From assembly GCA_964638245.1 (NCBI GenBank), contig CAZWZG010000032.1, positions 1 to 25,239 on the forward strand: a stretch of DNA of 25,239 nt, read 5' to 3'. The translations under genes and the position numbers were made by a program. The notes below the pieces were generated by a model that was given only the letters and a program-made list of their open reading frames with translations, had not been told where the DNA came from and made no database searches. How positions within the stretch are numbered: the first letter of the stretch is position 1; every line of letters starts with the position of its first letter. Of the stretch, positions 1 to 7,079 are shown one piece after another. Origin of the DNA: CAZWZG01 sp964638245 (GTDB lineage: Bacteria > Pseudomonadota > Alphaproteobacteria > Rhodobacterales > Rhodobacteraceae).

Positions 1-422
1 TCCTGACCGTCGAAGTTCTTCACTTCCTTGCCCTCGGCAATCACGGTGCCCACGCCGGTCTTGGTGTAAAACCCCGGGATTCCGCAGCCACCGGCGCGCA
101 TTCGCTCGGCCAGCGTGCCTTGTGGGTTGAATTCCAGCTCCAGCTCACCCGAAAGGTACTGCTGCATGAAAAGGTCGTTCTCGCCGACGTAGGACGACAG
201 CATCTTCTTGATCTGCCGCGTCTGGAGCAGAAGGCCCAGACCGAAATCGTCAACGCCCGCGTTGTTGGAGGCCACCGTCAGGTCCTTGGTGCCCGCATCC
301 ACAATTGCCTGAATGCAAAGCTCGGGGATTCCGCAAAGGCCAAAGCCCCCCGCTGCGATGAACATTCCGTCAAAGAGCAGCCCGTCGAGCGCCTCCTTTG
401 CGGATCCATAAACCTTTTGCAC
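1..422 (-). CDS. scoA: 3-oxoacid CoA-transferase subunit A, 5' part (runs off the left edge)
   Basis: Acyl-CoA:3-ketoacid CoA-transferase subunit A, which with subunit B moves CoA from succinyl-CoA to acetoacetate or another 3-oxoacid. Reading leftwards from GTG at 422, about 140 residues are open with no stop. The N-terminal part carries a glycine-rich GGFGLCGIPE at about residues 24-33. Further on are GENDLFMQQYLSGELELE and EFNPQGTLAERMRAGG, followed by GIPGFYTKTGVGT, all typical of the SCOT/AtoD/PcaI alpha subunit. The start is set by GGGAGG about seven bases upstream of the GTG. The C-terminus and the expected subunit B gene lie outside the window. The substrate cannot be fixed from subunit A alone, so AtoD or PcaI remain alternatives. 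The palindrome at 465-481 suggests dedicated regulation. Confidence 0.85.
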   Translation of the reverse strand, partial: MQKVYGSAKEALDGLLFDGMFIAAGGFGLCGIPELCIQAIVDAGTKDLTVASNNAGVDDFGLGLLLQTRQIKKMLSSYVGENDLFMQQYLSGELELEFNPQGTLAERMRAGGCGIPGFYTKTGVGTVIAEGKEVKNFDGQ

Positions 423-436
423 GGAGCGCCTCCCTC

Positions 437-481
437 GATTGACCTTGCGTCTTTTCGCGCGCGTGATTGACGGAGTCAATC
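437..481. promoter_or_regulatory. GATTGAC palindrome plus extra half-site upstream of the CoA-transferase
   Basis: Positions 465-481 read GATTGACGGAGTCAATC, a perfect 7-bp inverted repeat with a 3-bp centre. The same half-site GATTGAC recurs at 437-443, 28 bp away. The block lies between the topA stop and the CoA-transferase GTG at 422. On the minus strand the palindrome contains TTGACT, usable as a -35 element. That position is typical for an operator. The regulator is not identifiable, and the palindrome also contains one GANTC (CcrM-type) site. Confidence 0.45.
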
Positions 482-515
482 GCCGCGGCGCAGCATAGCG
501 CTAACACTCAAAGGG

Positions 516-3074
516 TCAGCTGGCCTTCTTCTTTGGCGCTGCCTTTTTGCGGGTGGTCTTTTTCTTGGTTTTCGACTTGGCCGCGATCAACTCGAGCGCC
601 TGTTCCAGTGTCAGGGCATCGGGCTCGATTTCCTTGGGGATGGTCGCGTTGACCTTCTCCCATTTCACGTAAGGCCCATATTTGCCTTCCATGATCGCGA
701 TCGTGCCGCCGTCATCGGGATGCTCGCCCATCTCGCGCAGGGTTTTCGCGCCGCGACCACGACCCCGGCTGGCCGCCTTTTCGTCGATCAGCTGGACAGC
801 GCGGTTCATGCCGATTTCCCAGACGTCATCCAGCGTCTCAAGGTTGGCGTTGATGCCCCCCTTGAAGGACGTCGATTCCGCGTGCTTCAGATACGGCCCG
901 TAGCGTCCGACATTGGCCCAGATCGGCGTCCCATCCGGGTGGTCGCCCACATGCCGGGGAAGAGCGAGCAGCTTGAGCGCCTGCTCGAGGGTCACTTCGG
1001 CCGGGTTCCACTCCTTGGGAACGCCTGTCCGTGGCGGTTTCTTGTTGTCTTCAGTGACAGCGCCACGCTGGGCATAAGGGCCAAAGCGCCCCGCAAAGAT
1101 GCGGATTTCGTCGCCCTCATCTGTGCCTAAAAGTTTGCCATCCGGCGGAATGGCCGCATTCCCCTCTGGCTCCATGCCCGGCGGACCGAAGGGGCGCGTG
1201 TAGCGGCACTCGGGGTAGTTCGAGCAGCCGATGAACGCGCCACCAGAACGGGCGGTGCGCATCGACAACTGTCCGTCGCCACAATTCGGGCAGAGCCTTG
1301 GGTTCGTGCCGTCCGCGTTGGGCGGGAACAAGTGCGGCGCAAGGACCTCGTTGATCTTGTCCAGCACTTCGCCAATCCGCAGGTCTGCGGTTTCGTCGAT
1401 CGCTGCTTTGAAATCCCGCCAGAACCGGCTCATGACATCCTTCCACTCGCGTTCGCCCGCGGTGATGTCATCGAGTTCTTCTTCGAGGTTGGCCGTGAAC
1501 TCGTATCCGACGTATTTGCGGAAGTAGTTGACGAGAAAGATCGTCACCAGCCGCCCTTTGTCCTCGGGGAACAGCCGGTTCTTGTCCTTGGTCACATACC
1601 CACGGTCCTGGATCGTAGTGACGATCGAGGCATAGGTCGAAGGGCGCCCGATACCGAGTTCTTCCATCCGTTTCACAAGCGTCGCTTCGGTGAAGCGGGG
1701 CGGGGGTTGCGTGAAGTGCTGCTCAGGCGTCACCGCCTGTTTTTCTGCCGGCTCACCTTGCGTAATTTGGGGCAGGCGTGCGTCGTCATCCTCATCAATG
1801 ACGTCATCGCGACCCTCGGTATAAACCTTCATGAACCCGTCAAAGAGGATCACCTGACCGGTCGCGCGCAGCATGACTTGACCGTCCTCGCTCCCGATAT
1901 CAACCGTCGTGCGCTCCAGCCGTGCCGCCGCCATCTGGCTGGCCAGCGTCCGCTTCCAGATCAGGTCGTAAAGCTTGCGCTGATCGTCATCGGTCAGTTT
2001 CAGCGAGGACGCATCGCGGGTCATATCCGTGGGGCGGATACATTCATGCGCTTCCTGCGCGTTCTTGGCCTTGTTTTTATAGATGCGCGGGCTGTCCGGG
2101 ATGTAGTCCTTGCCATAGCGATCCGTGATGGCATCGCGCGCCGCCGTCACAGCTTCGGGCGCCATATCAATCCCGTCGGTCCGCATGTATGTAATGTGTC
2201 CCGCCTCATAGAGCCGCTGGGCGCATTGCATCGTCTGGCGCGCGCCAAAGCCAAACTTGCGGCTGGCTTCCTGTTGCAGCGTGGACGTCATGAACGGCGC
2301 CGACGGATTCCGAGTGCCCGGCTTTGCCTCGACAGACTGGACCTTCAGATCGCGCGACTGGATCGCTTGGACAGCCAGGTCGGCAGCCTCGGTGGTCGGG
2401 ATATCGAATTTTTCGAGCTTCTTGCCGCCAAGCACCGTCAGGCGCGCTTCATAGGACTGGCCCCGAGGCGTGCCCAAGGCGGCCTTTACGGTCCAGTATT
2501 CTTGCGCGTTGAACGCCTCGATCTCCATCTCGCGCTCGACGATCAGACGGAGGCAGACGGACTGAACGCGGCCCGCCGAGCGAGCGCCTGGCAGTTTGCG
2601 CCATAGCACTGGCGACAGGTTAAAGCCGACAAGATAGTCCAGCGCGCGCCGCGCCAGGTAGGCGTCGACCAGTTCCATGTCGACTTCGCGCGGCTTTTCC
2701 ATCGCCTCGGTCACGGCGGACTTGGTGATGGCGTTGAAAACCACGCGAGACACCGGGGTGTCCTTTTTGATGGCTTTGCGCTTGGTCAGAGTTTCCTGCA
2801 GGTGCCAGCTTATCGCCTCGCCCTCGCGATCGGGGTCGGTGGCGAGGATCAGGTTGGCGTCGTCCTTCAGCGCATCGGCGATCGCTTTGACATGCTTTTT
2901 GCTGTCAGAGGCAACCTCCCACAGCATGTCGAACCCATTGTCCGGATCGACGGATCCGTTCTTGGATGGCAAATCCCGGACATGGCCGTAGCTGGCCAAA
3001 ACCGTGTAATCGGACCCGAGATACTTATTAATTGTTTTGGCTTTAGCCGGTGATTCAACGACCACAACTGGCAT
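516..3074 (-). CDS. topA: DNA topoisomerase I
   Basis: Type IA topoisomerase (852 residues) that relaxes negative supercoils through a 5'-phosphotyrosine intermediate. The TOPRIM domain is at the N-terminus, with E7 in VVVESPAKAKTINKYLG and the DxDxE motif D80-P-D82-R-E84. The catalytic tyrosine is Y296 in ITYMRTDG. A four-cysteine zinc motif (CPNCG...CSNYPEC) follows near residues 595-630. Three C-terminal repeats contain GRFGPYAQRG, GRYGPYLKHAE and GKYGPYVKWEK, and the end is a lysine-rich tail. A start 14 codons upstream is possible, but MPVVVVESPAKAK is the family N-terminus and has AAGGA seven bases before it. It lies 144 bp downstream of dprA in the same direction, a common arrangement. 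Confidence 0.97.
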   Translation of the reverse strand: MPVVVVESPAKAKTINKYLGSDYTVLASYGHVRDLPSKNGSVDPDNGFDMLWEVASDSKKHVKAIADALKDDANLILATDPDREGEAISWHLQETLTKRKAIKKDTPVSRVVFNAITKSAVTEAMEKPREVDMELVDAYLARRALDYLVGFNLSPVLWRKLPGARSAGRVQSVCLRLIVEREMEIEAFNAQEYWTVKAALGTPRGQSYEARLTVLGGKKLEKFDIPTTEAADLAVQAIQSRDLKVQSVEAKPGTRNPSAPFMTSTLQQEASRKFGFGARQTMQCAQRLYEAGHITYMRTDGIDMAPEAVTAARDAITDRYGKDYIPDSPRIYKNKAKNAQEAHECIRPTDMTRDASSLKLTDDDQRKLYDLIWKRTLASQMAAARLERTTVDIGSEDGQVMLRATGQVILFDGFMKVYTEGRDDVIDEDDDARLPQITQGEPAEKQAVTPEQHFTQPPPRFTEATLVKRMEELGIGRPSTYASIVTTIQDRGYVTKDKNRLFPEDKGRLVTIFLVNYFRKYVGYEFTANLEEELDDITAGEREWKDVMSRFWRDFKAAIDETADLRIGEVLDKINEVLAPHLFPPNADGTNPRLCPNCGDGQLSMRTARSGGAFIGCSNYPECRYTRPFGPPGMEPEGNAAIPPDGKLLGTDEGDEIRIFAGRFGPYAQRGAVTEDNKKPPRTGVPKEWNPAEVTLEQALKLLALPRHVGDHPDGTPIWANVGRYGPYLKHAESTSFKGGINANLETLDDVWEIGMNRAVQLIDEKAASRGRGRGAKTLREMGEHPDDGGTIAIMEGKYGPYVKWEKVNATIPKEIEPDALTLEQALELIAAKSKTKKKTTRKKAAPKKKAS

Positions 3075-3185
3075 GAAAATTCCTTTGCTCGGCGCATTGC
3101 CCTGCGACTGCCCCACGGCGCTGGAAGATGTGGCTGAGACCGTGACTTGTCAACGGCCCGTGACAGAGCGGGTCGCTGTGGTGAT

Positions 3186-3216
3186 CCTAAATAGCTGAAA
3201 ACGATGAAGATTTAGG
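3186..3216 (-). terminator. Weak inverted repeat after dprA
   Basis: CCTAAAT at 3186-3192 is the reverse complement of ATTTAGG at 3210-3216, a 7-bp stem with a 17-base loop directly after the dprA stop on the minus strand. The stem is AT-rich and has no T-run, so any termination would be weak. It may simply be leader for topA. Confidence 0.2.
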
Positions 3217-3218
3217 CG

Positions 3219-4355
3219 TCACTTGGCCCGCGACAGCATTCCGCCTGCATGGCGGCGGATTTTCCCGGCCATTTCCAACGCCGTCAGTTCGGGTCCCACA
3301 CGGCCCGCCGAGCGTTTGAGGTCGCGCATCAACTGGTCTTCTGGTGTCGGGCTGGGCCCAAGGCGCGACAGGATGGCCTTGTGAAGCTTTTGCGTGTTCT
3401 CGCGCGGGCGATCTGAGGGAGGATCGGCGGGGACAACGACCGGTTCGGGCGCCGAGGATTCGGGTCGCTCAAGGGCCGCAACGACATCGCTGACGGATCG
3501 CGTCAGATGCGCGCCATCGCGGATCAGCATGTTGCATCCCGCAGCGCGCGCATCGAATGGGTGACCGGGCACCGCCAGCACCTCTCGCCCCTGATCCAAA
3601 GCAATCCGCGCCGTGCCTAGCGATCCTGATTTCGCGGCGGCCTCGACCACGACGGTCGCTTCTGCCATCCCGGCAATGATCCGGTTGCGTCGTGGGAAGT
3701 GGCGCGCCTGCGGGCGCGTGTGCATCGCCTGTTCGCTCAAGCGAAGGCCCTTTTCGTCCAACTCCTGGGCCAAGACGGCATTCTCGGCGGGATAGACCAC
3801 GTCGACGCCGCCACCAAAAACGGCCACGGTTCCCGTCTCAAGGCTGGCCTGATGGGCAGCAGTATCAATCCCGCGCGCCATGCCCGAAACGACAACAAAC
3901 CCCGCTTCGCCCAATTCGCGCGCCAACCGCTTGGCCATCCGCAACCCCAGGGACGACGCGTTGCGCGCTCCGATCACGGCAACCATGCGACGCTTTAGTA
4001 GTGAGATTTCGCCCATGGCCCAGACAAGAGGTGGTGCATCCGGTGTTTCGGCCAGAAGAGCCGGATAGTCATCCGATCCCATGGCGATGGGCCGCGCGCC
4101 TGCCATACGCGCGGCGTGCCATTCGGCTTCAACTGCTCTGAGGTCTGCTATTTCGTAGTTCGCGACGCCCGCATCCCGGGCCACATCCGGAAGCGCATCC
4201 AGCGCCGCGGCCGCCGACCCATGCTCGCCCATAAGGCGCAGAAAGGTGCTGGGTCCGACGCGGCGTGAGCGCAAGAGACGAAGCCAAGACAACCACTCTT
4301 CCTCTGTGAGGGGTGGGGTGAGAGGGTGGGTGGAAGGGGAATGTTCCATGGCCAT
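3219..4355 (-). CDS. dprA: DNA-processing protein DprA (Smf)
   Basis: DprA binds incoming single-stranded DNA and loads RecA during transformation; in Rhodobacter capsulatus it is needed to receive gene-transfer-agent DNA. The 378 residues match the family length. An N-terminal helical region (EEWLSWLRLLRS) precedes the Rossmann-like core. Core motifs are VAVIGARNASSLG, VSGMARGIDTAAHQ, FPRRNRIIAGMAEATVVVEA, KSGSLGTARIALDQGR and LAVPGHPFDARAAGCNMLI. A C-terminal winged-helix-like segment (EDQLMRDL through ELTALEMAGKIRRHAGG) follows. ATG at 4355 has GGAG four bases upstream; ATG at 4349 is also possible. The gene is preceded by a TTAA-N7-TTAA site, which suggests control by CtrA. Confidence 0.95.
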   Translation of the reverse strand: MAMEHSPSTHPLTPPLTEEEWLSWLRLLRSRRVGPSTFLRLMGEHGSAAAALDALPDVARDAGVANYEIADLRAVEAEWHAARMAGARPIAMGSDDYPALLAETPDAPPLVWAMGEISLLKRRMVAVIGARNASSLGLRMAKRLARELGEAGFVVVSGMARGIDTAAHQASLETGTVAVFGGGVDVVYPAENAVLAQELDEKGLRLSEQAMHTRPQARHFPRRNRIIAGMAEATVVVEAAAKSGSLGTARIALDQGREVLAVPGHPFDARAAGCNMLIRDGAHLTRSVSDVVAALERPESSAPEPVVVPADPPSDRPRENTQKLHKAILSRLGPSPTPEDQLMRDLKRSAGRVGPELTALEMAGKIRRHAGGMLSRAK

Positions 4356-4397
4356 CCTGCTCCGTCTTCTTGCAGGACCGTTGTCGCGGCGAATCGC

Positions 4398-4412
4398 TTA
4401 ACAGGGGGTTAA
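4398..4412 (-). promoter_or_regulatory. CtrA-type site TTAA-N7-TTAA upstream of dprA
   Basis: On the minus strand the bases read TTAACCCCCTGTTAA, exactly TTAA-N7-TTAA, the consensus of the alphaproteobacterial response regulator CtrA. It lies 43-57 bp upstream of the dprA ATG, inside the 101-bp gap after the membrane-protein triplet. The flanks extend it to the inverted repeat CTTAAC/GTTAAG (4397-4413). I found no other such spacing in the window by eye. Confidence 0.6.
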
Positions 4413-4456
4413 GGGAGCAAAAATAATTTTCCGAAGTTTGCGCGGGACGCCGTCAA

Positions 4457-5002
4457 TCAGGCAAAGACGTCCTCGACTGGCGGGATCCGCCGAACATAGA
4501 TCCAGCGCAGCAATACCCAGTAGACAAACGCAAAGAACGCGCCGTATCCCGCGCAAAGCCCTAAGATGTAAAGGCTCGCCTCGCCTGCTCCCAAAGCAAC
4601 CAGCAGGATCGACAAGAGGGCTCCCATGCAACCGCCAATCTCGGCGCCAACCAACGCCATCCGCCACCACTGTCGCAGGTAACGTTCGGGTCGTTTGCGA
4701 TGGGTGATGGGCACAAGGAACAGAAAGCCGATCCAGGAAAAGACAAAGCTTCCCATCGTAATGCTCAAAAGGGCCGTCAACGTCATCCAAAGGGGGTTGT
4801 TCCAAAGGGGCACCTGACTGTCGACGAACTGCACAAAACTCAGGTGCAGGACAAAGCGGAGCACGGCAGCAAGGATGGGCACAAAGGCGATGGCCATGGC
4901 TGCGGCTGCAATGCGCTGGCTTAGCTTGACGGGCTGGAAATGCAGATAGTCGTCCCCGGGTTCGGCTTCGAAGACAACGGTGGCACCTTTAAATTCGCTC
5001 AT
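4457..5002 (-). CDS. Tandem membrane protein, paralog 1
   Basis: Unrecognised integral membrane protein of 181 residues. After a short soluble N-terminus, FQPVKLSQR leads into the first hydrophobic helix. WIGFLFLVPIT then marks a middle helix, and AFVYWVLLRWIYVRR closes the last one. The tail is IPPVEDVFA. These landmarks align with the next two genes, so it is the third copy in transcription order. Its ATG overlaps the TGA of the preceding gene (ATGA), implying translational coupling. No catalytic motif is visible, and the function is unknown. Confidence 0.85.
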   Translation of the reverse strand: MSEFKGATVVFEAEPGDDYLHFQPVKLSQRIAAAAMAIAFVPILAAVLRFVLHLSFVQFVDSQVPLWNNPLWMTLTALLSITMGSFVFSWIGFLFLVPITHRKRPERYLRQWWRMALVGAEIGGCMGALLSILLVALGAGEASLYILGLCAGYGAFFAFVYWVLLRWIYVRRIPPVEDVFA

Positions 5003-5535
5003 GCGAACACCTCACGCGCGTCGGGCGGGGGACGTACGAACATGCGCCGCAGGATGATCCAGTAGATCAACGCATAGACAGCACCAAAGCCAAAACAGAA
5101 CACCAGCGGAAGCCCCAGATCACGCCAAAGGTTGAATATCGAAAACCCGTCAATCAGGCCAACGACGACAAAGGCCAGAAGCAATAGGGCCGCGGCACAC
5201 GCACCGCCCATGGCCGTCGTCGCAAGCCACGACTTTACAAAGACATGGCCTTTCCAAAGGCTGGTGACCGCGATGAGGGCCAGAAAGCCGATCCACGCGA
5301 CAATGGGTGAGAAAATCGAGGCCTCAAGGATCTCTTCCGCGACGCGGACTTGCCGTGGAACGTCGGCAGAATACCAGGCGGAAGACGCGCTGCCTTCGAC
5401 GCCGACGGTGTAGTAGCTGCGCAAACCAAGTCGCACCAACGCCGCAGCAATCGGCAATAACGCCAGCGACAATGCAGCAGCCGTCGCGCGCTGCCAAAGC
5501 TTGATCGGGCGATATTCAGCCAGAAGGTCCGTCAT
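4999..5535 (-). CDS. Tandem membrane protein, paralog 2
   Basis: Unrecognised membrane protein of 178 residues, homologous to both flanking genes. Landmarks are YRPIKLWQR before helix 1, WIGFLALIAVT in the middle, and ALIYWIILRRMFVR in the last helix. Its tail PPPDAREVFA resembles that of paralog 1. I start it at MTDLLAEYRP because paralog 3 also starts MTDL and is collinear. An ATG ten codons upstream (5565) has no ribosome site, and the site at 5535 is also weak. It lacks the RxPERYL segment present after the middle helix in the other two copies. Confidence 0.82.
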   Translation of the reverse strand: MTDLLAEYRPIKLWQRATAAALSLALLPIAAALVRLGLRSYYTVGVEGSASSAWYSADVPRQVRVAEEILEASIFSPIVAWIGFLALIAVTSLWKGHVFVKSWLATTAMGGACAAALLLLAFVVVGLIDGFSIFNLWRDLGLPLVFCFGFGAVYALIYWIILRRMFVRPPPDAREVFA

Positions 5536-5601
5536 GAGGCGAAAGTAACCAGCCCCATGGGGCATGAATAGGGCAACGCGGGCGAAAAACGCGCTACCGG
5601 G

Positions 5602-6087
5602 TTAGGTCCGGCGCCGCAAAAACGCCGCGCGCAGGATCACCCAATAGACGCCGCCATAGATCAGCCCGACACCACCGCCCCCCAGCGTCGTCCAAAGCGC
5701 AGGCGCCGCATTGCCATTCATGATCAGCAGAACGCCGATCACACCGCCCCCTGCCAGTCCGATGAGAGCGCCGAGGATCGAATTGTCCTGACCGCTCACC
5801 AAATAGCGCTCGGGCGTGCGGCGCAGCGTGATGGGGATCAGCACCATATATCCAAGCCAGGCCATCGATGAGGCAAAGCTAAGAAATTGGACCGACAAGA
5901 TCAGTGCGGCAATCGGGGGCGACAACTCGGCCCCGCGCAGCGCTTCTGGATCGGTGCCACCGGTGAGGATTGACAGGATGCCCACCATCAGCGCCGCCGC
6001 GCCAAACGGAATCAAAAGGGAGGCCAGACCAGCAGCGACCATGCGCTGCCAAAGGGGAACCGGACGAAAGGCGGACAGATCAGTCAT
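5602..6087 (-). CDS. Tandem membrane protein, paralog 3
   Basis: Unrecognised membrane protein of 161 residues and the first of the three paralogs to be transcribed. FRPVPLWQRM precedes helix 1, WLGYMVLIPIT lies in the middle, followed by RRTPERYL, and GGVYWVILRAAFLRRR ends the last helix. It lacks the EVFA-type tail of the other two. A glycine-rich segment near residues 105-145 (LIGLAGGGVIGV, LGGGGVGLIYGG) suggests tightly packed helices. It starts nine bases after the preceding gene's stop, consistent with one operon. Confidence 0.83.
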   Translation of the reverse strand: MTDLSAFRPVPLWQRMVAAGLASLLIPFGAAALMVGILSILTGGTDPEALRGAELSPPIAALILSVQFLSFASSMAWLGYMVLIPITLRRTPERYLVSGQDNSILGALIGLAGGGVIGVLLIMNGNAAPALWTTLGGGGVGLIYGGVYWVILRAAFLRRRT

Positions 6088-6096
6088 GGGCGGGGT

Positions 6097-7068
6097 CTAG
6101 CGCATGGACGGGGTCGGCCACAACGGGCGGGACCGAAGCGCGACCCGAATGATGGCCACGACCAACGCAAGCGCCCCGAGAACAAGGAATATCCCAGTGA
6201 CCTCTTCCGTCGGGACCGCGATCCCTTGGTCACGGCAAAGAGCAAACACCAAGGCCGCCACGACGGGTACAAGGGGCAAAGCAAGAAGCCGCAGGAGGGG
6301 GAAGTCCGCCCGTGGCAACCAGGGCAACGCCATGCCATCGCGTCCAATCGAAAGCGACAGAAGTGTGGCCCCCATCGCGACCCCAAGCATGGCAAGGCTG
6401 AATGGCACCGAAAACCCCTGAAGAACGAAGAGGGGGAGGGCGAGCGCTGCAATCACAAAGCTCGCCCAACGCGGCAGCATGATCGTTCCCCCTCCAACGC
6501 GCCAAAGCGCAAAGCCTATAATCAGCGCGGTGCCCGACAGGGCCGTGAATACGGCGAAGTCTTCGGGGCTCCAAGGCACCTCATCGACGGGCGGCCACGT
6601 CGCCCAATACCCCCAAAGCGCACCGGTTACCGCGCAGGTTACCAAGGCCGCGACCCATCCCCGCCCAAGCGCCCAGCACAGGACGTAAAGACCGAAGAGA
6701 AAGTCGATGAACCCGTGCCACGCGACCGAAGTCCAGATGATGGAAATCGACGGCGCTTCATGGACCGCCGGAATGATCATCCCCTCGATCGCCCAGCCTC
6801 CGATGCAAGCCACAAGGAAAACAGCGCTCAACCGCGTTGGACGGAACCAGCTCATGGCGGCGGCCCAGACCAGAAGCATGAAAAAGTAGAAACTCGCCAT
6901 TGAGGCCAGCGAAGCGACACGAAGGCTGATGGGGTTTGGCGGAGCAATGGCCAGCGCGGGGCCTTCGTTGACGAAGATGTACTCGGAGAACACGAGCACG
7001 ATCAGAGTTGCGCCCAGGAGTGATGAGATCGTCCGCACGACCAGACCTTTGCGCTTTGGATCACTCAC
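6097..7068 (-). CDS. Multi-pass membrane protein of unknown function
   Basis: About 323 residues, almost entirely hydrophobic, with roughly nine or ten predicted membrane segments. I do not recognise the family. A tryptophan- and histidine-containing region (SIIWTSVAWHGFIDFLFGLY, then GALWGYWATWPP) could be functional, but no known motif is evident. The upstream ATG at 7170 would overlap the end of tldD by 30 codons. I therefore prefer GTG at 7068 (VSDPKRKGLVVRT), 11 bases past the tldD stop, with a weak AGG about ten bases before it. The spacing ties it to tldD and the three small paralogs. Confidence 0.78.
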   Translation of the reverse strand: MSDPKRKGLVVRTISSLLGATLIVLVFSEYIFVNEGPALAIAPPNPISLRVASLASMASFYFFMLLVWAAAMSWFRPTRLSAVFLVACIGGWAIEGMIIPAVHEAPSISIIWTSVAWHGFIDFLFGLYVLCWALGRGWVAALVTCAVTGALWGYWATWPPVDEVPWSPEDFAVFTALSGTALIIGFALWRVGGGTIMLPRWASFVIAALALPLFVLQGFSVPFSLAMLGVAMGATLLSLSIGRDGMALPWLPRADFPLLRLLALPLVPVVAALVFALCRDQGIAVPTEEVTGIFLVLGALALVVAIIRVALRSRPLWPTPSMR

Positions 7069-7079
7069 AAAGGAACGAC

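Noticed and set aside
1332..2606. 424-residue open frame on the plus strand
   Set aside because: Wholly antisense to topA, arginine- and histidine-rich with no recognisable domain; a GC-rich shadow of the real gene.
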